DNA from: Massilia polaris
GTDB lineage: Bacteria > Pseudomonadota > Gammaproteobacteria > Burkholderiales > Burkholderiaceae_D
Reading direction: 5' to 3'
Length of the DNA stretch: 64,000 nt
NCBI RefSeq assembly: GCF_012927275.1
Contig: NZ_JABBGG010000011.1
Span: forward strand, 1 to 64,000
The notes below the pieces were generated by a model. The model searched no databases and had not been told where the DNA came from. It was given only the letters and a program-made list of their open reading frames with translations. How positions within the stretch are numbered: position 1 is the stretch's first letter; every line of letters starts with the position of its first letter. Below, one piece after another: positions 16,695 to 25,898 of this stretch. The translations under genes and the position numbers were made by a program.

Positions 16695-18407
16695 TTATTG
16701 TGCTGAGCGCACCTGGCTGTCCGCGAGCGCCCAGCTCTTTGCCAGGTCGCGCAGCACGCCCTGCCCGTCAGCAGTCTTGCCCTGCCCCGCCAGCGCCTTC
16801 TCCAAGCCATTCAACGCCCAACCATTACCCGGATGTAGCGCTAGTCCCTCGCGGAAGGTCTGTTCCGCGGCAGCGAAGCGCTTCGCCTTCAATTGCATGC
16901 CGCCCAATCGCTGGCGCGGGCCGTTGGCCAGCATTGGCGGTTCGGCGCTGTCAATGAGGGCTGCCGCTTCCATCGCCTTCGCCTGCAGCGCAAGGGCGTC
17001 ATCCGTGCGCTGTTCCGCCAAAGCGATTTCGGCGCCCAACTGCGCCTCCGAGCTGGCTACGAAGGCACGAATCATCTTCGCCATGTAGTCCTTGCCCGTG
17101 GACTTTGCGGCCAGCATTTTGGCCTTTGGCTTGAGCTTCTCAAGCGCGGCGCGCGCATCGGCATGCTGCCCGGTACGGGCCAGCGCGATACCGCGTGACA
17201 TTTCGCCCAGCACCGTCGCCAACCCCTTGCCGCCGGTCGGCACCGGCTCCTTCACCAGCGCATCCCAACGCTGCAGGTGCAACAAGGTCAGCACCGGAAG
17301 GCTGCGCACATACTCGCCATATTCGTGGTCACCCTTGCTGCGGCCCGCCGCGCCGCGCGCTGTTTCAAGCGCCAGGTCGCCCCGCCCTTCCATCAACGAC
17401 GCGTACCACTGGAAATGCGAATTGTGGCCGCGCCAGTCCATGCTGACCGAGAAGTTCTGCTTCTTCAGCTCAGCGAACATCGTCTCGTCCGCCGCCACCG
17501 CAAGCTGGTTGACGCGCGTCGCGTCGGCGTAGCGGCCAACGTGAGCGTAAGTGTGCGATGGCATGTGCAGCAGGTGCGGCGACTTCGGCGCCAGCGCGCC
17601 CAGGCGCTCGGCAGAGGCAACGGCACGCGCGGCGACCGGCACCGCGTCAACCACGTGGATCATGTAATGGTTCAGCCCGACGTGTCGGGGATATTTGGCC
17701 AGGCCTGCTTCAACCATGTTGGCCACTTCGCCAATCCGCCCCAGCGGCTTGCCGGTCTTGTCGTCCCACCAGTCGCCGCTGGTGGCGACCATTTCCGCTT
17801 CCGCATAATGCGTGAGCACATCCGGGTCGGCCGGATAGCGTGCCGCCAGCTGCTGCATGTAGCCGGCGTACGCGACGTCAAGCGGGTCGGCCGGCTCGGA
17901 CGATCCTGACGGCGAGCGGCACACTTCCGCGTACGGCAGCGCAAGCGGGCGGCCGGCACTGCGGCCATACCGGACGGCGAGCGACTCGATCAGCGCCAGG
18001 TCGCGTTCGGACACGCCTTTGCTGTGCTTGAGCGCGTAGTCGGCGTATTTGGCCGCTTCGGTCAGGTCGCCGCGTTTCGGGTTGTTGATGTTGGGGCCCA
18101 TCTGCACCGCCACGCCCCATGCGCACATGCCGCACTCCGGGTCCTGCGCGAGCGCGGCCTTGAACGCGCGGATCGCCTCCGGGCGGTTGAACGCATACGC
18201 TTGCGCCATGCCCTGCGCGAACAGGCGGCGCGCCGCGTCGCTGCCGTGCGAGGGCGCCAGCGTGGCCTCGCCGAAGCCGTCCAGCATCGGCGCGGTGGCT
18301 CTGGTGTCCACGGTCAGGGGCAGGATCGTGCAGGCGCCGATCACCGACAGCGATAACGCGGTCATGCATAGCCGCTGCGGGAGTTTGGAGCGAAGGAGTT
18401 TGCGCAT
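16695..18407 (-). CDS. TPR lipoprotein with CxxC and His-rich core
   Basis: A 570-residue exported protein. The signal sequence ends VIGAC, giving a lipobox with Cys26. TPR-like helical pairs occur near residues 60-125 (ARRLFAQGMAQAYAFN, EAIRAFKAALAQDP) and again at the C-terminus (FAAAEQTFREGLALHPGNGWAL). In between are CGMC (92-95) and a dense His cluster: HYMIH (247-251) and HLLHMPSHTYAHVGRY (278-293). This combination recurs in a family of TPR exported proteins of unknown function; metal or haem binding is possible but not shown. Stand-alone gene. Confidence 0.78.
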   Translation of the reverse strand: MRKLLRSKLPQRLCMTALSLSVIGACTILPLTVDTRATAPMLDGFGEATLAPSHGSDAARRLFAQGMAQAYAFNRPEAIRAFKAALAQDPECGMCAWGVAVQMGPNINNPKRGDLTEAAKYADYALKHSKGVSERDLALIESLAVRYGRSAGRPLALPYAEVCRSPSGSSEPADPLDVAYAGYMQQLAARYPADPDVLTHYAEAEMVATSGDWWDDKTGKPLGRIGEVANMVEAGLAKYPRHVGLNHYMIHVVDAVPVAARAVASAERLGALAPKSPHLLHMPSHTYAHVGRYADATRVNQLAVAADETMFAELKKQNFSVSMDWRGHNSHFQWYASLMEGRGDLALETARGAAGRSKGDHEYGEYVRSLPVLTLLHLQRWDALVKEPVPTGGKGLATVLGEMSRGIALARTGQHADARAALEKLKPKAKMLAAKSTGKDYMAKMIRAFVASSEAQLGAEIALAEQRTDDALALQAKAMEAAALIDSAEPPMLANGPRQRLGGMQLKAKRFAAAEQTFREGLALHPGNGWALNGLEKALAGQGKTADGQGVLRDLAKSWALADSQVRSAQ

Positions 18408-18618
18408 GACGTAGCCCGGTGTGTGAATGAGGTGAGGATTTGCTTAGATTGGCAATTTTGCCACATCTCACACTTCCCACCGAGATAACTTTTTACCGCT
18501 GCGCCGCAAAAGTACGGACGTGCGGACACCCGCCGGCGCGCACTGGGCGCGGCAAGGTTCGGAAAAGTCGGGAAGAGACCGGGATGGTGCGAGCGGACGC
18601 CCGCACCACGTGAGGATA

Positions 18619-18879
18619 TTACTTACGGCGCATCAGGAAAACGAATTCGTGGCCGTTCTGGGTGTGCGATACGAGGGCATTGCCAGTTTGCTTGGCAAAG
18701 GCCTGGAAGTCACGCACGGAGCCGGAGTCGGTCGCGATGATTCGCAGCACTTCGCCAGTCGCCATCTCAGCCAACGCCTTCTTCGCCTTCAAAATCGGCA
18801 AAGGGCAGTTCAAGCCTCGTGCGTCGAGTTCTTTGTGATATTCCATGATCTCGCTGTCGAGTAGGGTGTCGCTCATCAT
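18619..18879 (-). CDS. TusA-like sulfurtransferase carrier
   Basis: An 86-residue TusA-family protein with the conserved LDARGLNCPLPILKAKKAL, where the Cys carries persulfide sulfur, and the C-terminal EFVFLMRRK strand. Members relay sulfur for tRNA 2-thiouridine, molybdopterin or other pathways; this one has no tus or mnm neighbours. The start is ambiguous between two adjacent ATG codons (18879, 18876) and a third (18846). A weak hairpin follows the gene. Confidence 0.9.
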   Translation of the reverse strand: MMSDTLLDSEIMEYHKELDARGLNCPLPILKAKKALAEMATGEVLRIIATDSGSVRDFQAFAKQTGNALVSHTQNGHEFVFLMRRK

Positions 18880-19011
18880 TGCTGTGCAGGGTTTAATAGG
18901 TCACTCAACCGCATACTACTCCTATTTCCAGATCATGACGCACCGCACCAATATTTATCTTGGTTGTTGTGTTATCACAACGACAGTTGACGTATTGAAC
19001 ATGTAGAGGAT

Positions 19012-19032
19012 GGGCCCGGCAGTGCCGGGCCC
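19012..19032. terminator. GC-rich hairpin after alaS
   Basis: A 9-bp perfect stem (19012-19020 with 19024-19032) and 3-nt loop, 19 bp past the alaS stop. It lacks a U-tract on the minus strand, so termination there is plausible but not typical. Confidence 0.45.
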
Positions 19033-19050
19033 GGTTGCGCAGGCATGCGC

Positions 19051-21660
<2,610 letters not shown>

Positions 21661-21713
21661 GTTGTGTGGGCGAGTTCGGGCAGCATGCTATAAAAAAACG
21701 ATTATAGCGTAGG

Positions 21714-22469
21714 TCAGCCTGCGAAATCGGCCCCGATGATATCGATCCGGTCGGTGCAAAGCGCATCGACGCCCCAGCCGAGCAGCTCGCGCGCCCGCAG
21801 CGGGTCGTTGACCGTATAGCAAAACAACCCGAACCCGGCCTGTTTGACCTGGCGCGCGAACTGGCGCGTGAGCTTTTGGTGGTTGGCGTGGATGGCAACG
21901 GCGCCCAGGGTTTTGGCCTGTTCCAGCCAACCGGCCGGCGGGTCGTTCACCAGCAGCGCGCGCGGAATATCGGGCGCGGCCAGCTGCGCCGCGGCCAACG
22001 CCAGCGTGCTGAACGACGAAAACAGCGGCACCTGCAGCGGGTCGTCGGCGGCGATCTGAAGGCCGAACATGGCCTGGGTCAGCGTCGCCACCACCCTGCC
22101 GGTCTCCGCCTCGAAGCCCGGCGCCGGCTTGATCTCGACATTCATCCAGACCCCGCCGGCACGGCAGGCGTCGGCGAACTGGGTGTACAGCGGCACCGGC
22201 TCGCCCATGAAGCGCGGCGCGAACCAATTGCCGGCGTCCATCGCCACCAGTTCGACGGCGTCGTAGTCGGACACCTTGCCGGAACCGGGAATGGTGCGTC
22301 CGAGGAAAGGATCATGCATGACGACCGGCACACCGTCGCGCGCCAGCATCACATCGAATTCGACCGCATGGAAGCCATGTTCGATGCCGCAATGCAGGCC
22401 GGCCAGCGTGTTTTCGGGCGCCAGCTTGCCGCCGCCGCGATGGGCTACAACCTTGGGATAAGGCCACAT
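21714..22469 (-). CDS. ugpQ: Glycerophosphodiester phosphodiesterase
   Basis: A 251-residue cytosolic GDPD-family enzyme. Visible are VAHRGGGKLAPENTLAG with the catalytic His-Arg, EFDVMLARDGVPVVMHDP (metal-binding Glu/Asp and the second catalytic His), and VNVEIKP-like strand. It hydrolyses glycerophosphodiesters to sn-glycerol-3-phosphate and alcohol. The name ugpQ follows from lacking a signal peptide; no ugp transporter genes are adjacent. Confidence 0.92.
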   Translation of the reverse strand: MWPYPKVVAHRGGGKLAPENTLAGLHCGIEHGFHAVEFDVMLARDGVPVVMHDPFLGRTIPGSGKVSDYDAVELVAMDAGNWFAPRFMGEPVPLYTQFADACRAGGVWMNVEIKPAPGFEAETGRVVATLTQAMFGLQIAADDPLQVPLFSSFSTLALAAAQLAAPDIPRALLVNDPPAGWLEQAKTLGAVAIHANHQKLTRQFARQVKQAGFGLFCYTVNDPLRARELLGWGVDALCTDRIDIIGADFAG

Positions 22470-22502
22470 AGTGAAATCCGGGTCAGGAATTCCAAAACAC
22501 TA

Positions 22503-22790
22503 TCACATCCGCGCGGTCATGATGAGGCTGGCCGCCAGGGCGAAATGAAGAATTACTGTGAACCAAAACCTTATCTGAAATGCGCGCTTGGATGATTTAT
22601 GCCTCAGCCAACGCTGCGCCACGAGGGCTCCAGGCCAGCCGCCCGCAAGGCCGAGCAAAAGCAGTGTTCGCTCGGGCGTGCGGCGACGCCCGGTCCGGGC
22701 CGCACGTTTATCAAGCGCATATGCGGCGAAACACACGAGACTCGCGCAAACGTAGAACGCTGCCAGCGATGGAACTGCCTGGTCAATCAT
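22503..22790 (-). CDS. DUF1294 membrane protein
   Basis: A 95-residue protein with two hydrophobic segments around a basic RTGRRRTPERTLLLLGLAGGW motif and the end KRAFQIRFWFTVILHF, which define the DUF1294 family. Function unknown. Start at ATG 22790 with AAAGAG upstream; the open frame continues nine codons further without support. 33 bp upstream of ugpQ on the same strand, possibly co-transcribed. Confidence 0.87.
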   Translation of the reverse strand: MIDQAVPSLAAFYVCASLVCFAAYALDKRAARTGRRRTPERTLLLLGLAGGWPGALVAQRWLRHKSSKRAFQIRFWFTVILHFALAASLIMTARM

Positions 22791-22979
22791 AACGACTCTT
22801 TTCTTTAGGAAATACAAAGCTTACGGCCTCCCGGTGTTGCTGTCCAATTATCGTGTTCGAGCGTGAAGTGCCGAACAGAGACGCGGCCGGTAACACCCTA
22901 CGCTCGACAGACTGGCATTCACGGGCTTGTTGAGCACCGGAGTGCCTGTTATTTTTTCCATCAATTAGTGGAGGTCGAT

Positions 22980-23498
22980 ATGGGTTTCGATTTAGCGAAT
23001 CTGCTTCAGCAGTACACGGGCGCCAACGCCAACACCGACCGCGCGGCAGACGATTTCGACCAGGTAGCGAATGCGGCGCCACGCGCACAAGTTGCCCAGG
23101 GCGTCAGCGCGGCATTGCGTTCCGACCAGACGCCACCGTTCCCGCAGATGGTCGGCCAGATGTTCGGACAGAGCGATCCCAACCAGCGCGCAGGCACGCT
23201 CAACCAGCTGATCGGCGGCCTCGGTCCTGGACTGCTGAGCTCGATCGCCGGCGGGGCGCTGGGCAATCTGTTCGGCGGCGGCAACAACAACGCCCAGCCC
23301 CATGTTACGCCTGAACAGGCAGCAAAAATGACGCCTGAGCAGGTACAGGAAATCGCGGCCAAGGCCGAGAACGAAAACCCGGGCATCGTCGACCGCATGG
23401 GCGACTTCTACGCGGAAAACCCAACCTTGGTAAAAGCTATCGGCGGCGCTGCGCTCGCCATCGTGCTGGGCCAGGTAGCACAGGGCATGCGTCGTTAA
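22980..23498 (+). CDS. Uncharacterised conserved protein (DUF937/YidB-like)
   Basis: A 172-residue protein, rich in Gln, Asn and Ala. After a polar N-terminal half (LANLLQQYTGANANTDRAADDF), the centre is Gly-rich and hydrophobic (GGLGPGLLSSIAGGALGNLFGGG) and the C-terminus has a membrane-like helix (AIGGAALAIVLGQVAQG). It is reminiscent of DUF937/YidB-type proteins, but assignment is weak. GGAGG lies at good distance before ATG 22980. It is followed after 25 bp by the DUF3597 gene, so the two likely form an operon. Confidence 0.75.
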   Translation: MGFDLANLLQQYTGANANTDRAADDFDQVANAAPRAQVAQGVSAALRSDQTPPFPQMVGQMFGQSDPNQRAGTLNQLIGGLGPGLLSSIAGGALGNLFGGGNNNAQPHVTPEQAAKMTPEQVQEIAAKAENENPGIVDRMGDFYAENPTLVKAIGGAALAIVLGQVAQGMRR

Positions 23499-23523
23499 AC
23501 TTTAAAAACAGGAGATAAAAATC

Positions 23524-23958
23524 ATGGGTATCCTCAGCAATATTTTCCGCAAAATCTTCCCTTCGTCGCACCCGGCCGCAGCGCAAGCCAAGCCACCGGC
23601 AACGCCAGGATCGATGCAATCGCAGCCAACCCAGACCGCACAGCAGACTACGCCGCAGGCCGCGCCCCGCGCGGCAGCGCCTCCGGCCGCACCGATGGAA
23701 ATGGTCGACGTCGAAGCTATCCTCAACAAGATGGCCCAGTCGGCCGGCGAGCCGCTGAACTGGCGCACCTCGATCGTCGACCTGCTCAAGCTGCTCAACC
23801 TCGACAGCAGCCTGCAATCGCGCAAGGAACTGGCGCAGGAGCTCGACTACAAGGGCGACACGGGCGATTCGGCCGCGATGAACATCTGGCTGCACCGCCA
23901 GGTCATGAACCGCCTCGCGGCGAATGGCGGCAAGGTACCTGCCGACCTGCGCGACTAA
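23524..23958 (+). CDS. DUF3597 domain protein
   Basis: A 144-residue protein. MGILSNIFRKIFP is followed by a Gln/Pro/Ala-rich linker (20-58) and then the conserved DUF3597 core with VDVEAILNKMA, LNWRTSIVDLLKLLNLDSSL and NIWLHRQVMNRLAANGG. Structural homologues are small helical domains of unknown role. Second gene after the DUF937-like protein; an AGGAG-type site precedes it. Confidence 0.9.
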   Translation: MGILSNIFRKIFPSSHPAAAQAKPPATPGSMQSQPTQTAQQTTPQAAPRAAAPPAAPMEMVDVEAILNKMAQSAGEPLNWRTSIVDLLKLLNLDSSLQSRKELAQELDYKGDTGDSAAMNIWLHRQVMNRLAANGGKVPADLRD

Positions 23959-24082
23959 GTTCCCGCCGCTTTCTGCTGGCAATGTCCCGCCGTCGCGCGG
24001 GGCATGGCGTCTTGACCATGTCCTGCGCGCATGGAATACTCCGGTGCAAGCCAATTCGGCACTCGCCACCTGAGACTCCCAC

Positions 24083-24496
24083 ATGAAATTATTGATTGCC
24101 CTGCTGCTTGCATCCGGACCTGCCTTAGCCGATGATGCGGCGTTCTTCCGTTGCCGCGACATCAGCGACGACAGCAAGCGGCTGGCGTGCTATGACGCGG
24201 TCAGGCAGCCGACTGCTGTGCAGAAACGTGAAGTGCAGGAACAGGCGTTCGGGCTGACGCCGAAGCGGCCGGAGCTCGCGACGATCCAGAGCGTTATTCC
24301 GGGGTCGTTCGAAGGATGGGAAGGCGACCAGAGAATCAGGCTGGCCAACGGGCAGGTTTGGCAGGTGGTCGACGACAGCAACGGCGCCGTGACGGGCAAG
24401 GATTTGACAGCGACCGTGGCGCGTGGCGCGATGGGGGCGATGTATATGGAGATTGAGGGATCGCGCAAGTCGCCGCGGGTGAAGCGCGTGAAGTGA
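24083..24496 (+). CDS. Small periplasmic protein of unknown function
   Basis: A 137-residue exported protein. A 16-residue signal peptide ends at PALADDA. Mature sequence starts FRCRDISDDSKRLACYDAV, where two Cys may form a disulfide; this CRxISDDxxRLxCYD pattern is common in short exported proteobacterial proteins. The rest is beta-rich (IRLANGQVWQVVDD). Function unknown. It is convergent with trpS, with an inverted repeat in between. Confidence 0.8.
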   Translation: MKLLIALLLASGPALADDAAFFRCRDISDDSKRLACYDAVRQPTAVQKREVQEQAFGLTPKRPELATIQSVIPGSFEGWEGDQRIRLANGQVWQVVDDSNGAVTGKDLTATVARGAMGAMYMEIEGSRKSPRVKRVK

Positions 24497-24505
24497 CGCG
24501 GGTTG

Positions 24506-24551
24506 AATTCGGCGGATGCCCGGTCCCTTGGGAGCGCGCATCCGCCGAATT
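24506..24551. repeat. GGCGGAT-type inverted repeat
   Basis: A perfect 14-bp inverted repeat (24506-24519 with 24538-24551), arms AATTCGGCGGATGC and its complement, loop of 18 nt. It sits between convergent gene ends and shares the CGGCGGATGC core with 36465-36495, suggesting a REP-like family or shared terminator structure. Confidence 0.75.
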
Positions 24552-24560
24552 ATGATTAGA

Positions 24561-25583
24561 TTAGAAGTAGCTGAGACCCAGCGCGGCGCGCACTTCGTCA
24601 GCCGTGCGTGCAGCCACTTCCCGCGCCTTCATCGTGCCATCCTTCAGCACCTGCATCACATAGCCCCTGTCCTGCGCCAGCAGTTCGCGGCGCTCGCGGA
24701 TCGGCGCCAGCATTTCCTGCAGCACCACTTCCAGCCTCTTCTTGACGATGCTGTCGCCCAGCCCGCCGCGAACGTAGTGCGCCTTCATCTCTTCCAGCGC
24801 CGCCTTCTCGGTGTCGAACGCGTCGAGGTACATGAACGCCACGTTGCCTTCCAGGTGACCCGGGTCCTGCACGCGCAAGTGCAGCGGGTCGGTGTAGACC
24901 TGCTTGACCGCCGCGCGGATTTCGTCCGGCGTCGCGCCCAGGTTGATCGTATTGCCCAGCGACTTGCTCATCTTGGCCTTGCCGTCGATGCCAGGCAGGC
25001 GGCCGATCTCGGGCACCAGCGCCTTCGCCTCGACCAGGATCGCGCAGTTGTACATGCGGTTGAACTTGCGCACGATCTCGTTGGTCTGCTCGATCATCGG
25101 GATCTGGTCTTCGCCCACCGGCACCAGGCTGGCCTTGAACGCGGTGATGTCGGCAGCCTGGCTGGCCGGATAGGTGAGGAAGCCGGCCGGGATGTCGCGC
25201 TCGAAGCCGCGCTGGCGGATTTCCTCTTTGACGGTCGGGTTGCGCTCCAGCCGTGCGACGGTCACCAGATTCAAATAATAGAATGTCAGTTCTGCCAACT
25301 CTGGGATCTGGGACTGAATCAGGATCGTCGTCAGTGCGGGGTCGATGCCGACCGCCATATAGTCGAGCGCAACTTCAACCACGTTGCGGTGGACTTTGCC
25401 GATGTCGTCCATGTTGTCGGTCAACGCCTGGGCGTCAGCCAGCATCACGAATTGCTGATAGCTATGCTGATAGGCAACGCGGTTGCGCAGGCTGCCCACA
25501 AAGTGGCCAAGGTGCAGCGGACCTGTCGGGCGATCGCCCGTCAGGATGACCGGAAGGTTGGGTGTCTGGTTCGGCGTTGTCAT
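24561..25583 (-). CDS. trpS: Tryptophanyl-tRNA synthetase
   Basis: A 340-residue class I synthetase. The HIGH-type motif is [13 protein letters not shown] near residue 18, and the second signature is [12 protein letters not shown] in mid-protein. It charges tRNA-Trp. Start ATG 25583 with GAGG upstream; a longer frame to 25637 crosses the terminator hairpin and is rejected. Immediately upstream on the same strand lie an intrinsic terminator and a tiny ORF with tandem Trp codons, so expression is probably controlled by transcription attenuation responding to charged tRNA-Trp. Confidence 0.97.
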   Translation of the reverse strand: MTTPNQTPNLPVILTGDRPTGPLHLGHFVGSLRNRVAYQHSYQQFVMLADAQALTDNMDDIGKVHRNVVEVALDYMAVGIDPALTTILIQSQIPELAELTFYYLNLVTVARLERNPTVKEEIRQRGFERDIPAGFLTYPASQAADITAFKASLVPVGEDQIPMIEQTNEIVRKFNRMYNCAILVEAKALVPEIGRLPGIDGKAKMSKSLGNTINLGATPDEIRAAVKQVYTDPLHLRVQDPGHLEGNVAFMYLDAFDTEKAALEEMKAHYVRGGLGDSIVKKRLEVVLQEMLAPIRERRELLAQDRGYVMQVLKDGTMKAREVAARTADEVRAALGLSYF

Positions 25584-25624
25584 CGTAAATCCTCTGGATT
25601 GCCCCGATGCTGCCGCGCCAACAA

Positions 25625-25651
25625 AAACGCCGCCCAATCGAGGCGGCGTTT
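25625..25651 (-). terminator. Attenuator terminator in the trpS leader
   Basis: A 10-bp GC-rich stem (AAACGCCGCC at the right end, GGCGGCGTTT at the left, read on the minus strand) with a 7-nt loop, followed by TTTTTG. It ends 41 bp before the trpS start. No minus-strand gene lies upstream that it could serve, which supports an attenuator role. Its 5' arm can pair alternatively with GCGGCCGTT (25673-25681). Confidence 0.85.
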
Positions 25652-25687
25652 AAAAGCATCACATTGCTGTGGAACGGCCGCGCGCTG

Positions 25688-25738
25688 TCAGCGGCGCCAC
25701 CAGATTACGCTAGCAAATTGTGAGCGGAATAAATTCAT
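25688..25738 (-). CDS. trpS leader peptide with tandem Trp codons
   Basis: A 16-codon ORF on the minus strand, MNLFRSQFASVIWWRR then TGA. Two adjacent TGG codons lie at 25697-25702, four codons before the end. The coding end (GCCGC) can pair with GCGGC just downstream, a segment that can instead pair with the 5' arm of the terminator. This is the layout of a Trp attenuator. No Shine-Dalgarno is evident; the likely promoter would start transcription at or next to the ATG, so it may be a leaderless ORF, as known for trpL of Sinorhizobium meliloti. Confidence 0.75.
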   Translation of the reverse strand: MNLFRSQFASVIWWRR

Positions 25739-25744
25739 GCCAGC

Positions 25745-25773
25745 ATCGTTACAGAGTAGCCGCCTTCTGTCAA
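25745..25773 (-). promoter_or_regulatory. Candidate promoter for the trpS leader
   Basis: On the minus strand, a perfect -35 TTGACA (25768-25773) and, after 17 nt, a poor -10 AACGAT (25745-25750). Transcription would begin near 25738, at the first base of the leader ORF. The weak -10 makes this tentative. Confidence 0.4.
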
Positions 25774-25898
25774 GAACAGAACACCGATACCATTAATGCG
25801 AACTTTCGCGTTTTGCATGGCATCTAATTTATAAGTTTCCCACGAAAAATAAGGCGCCTGTGGCGCGGAAACTTCCGAATAACCAACCGGTTGAATTC

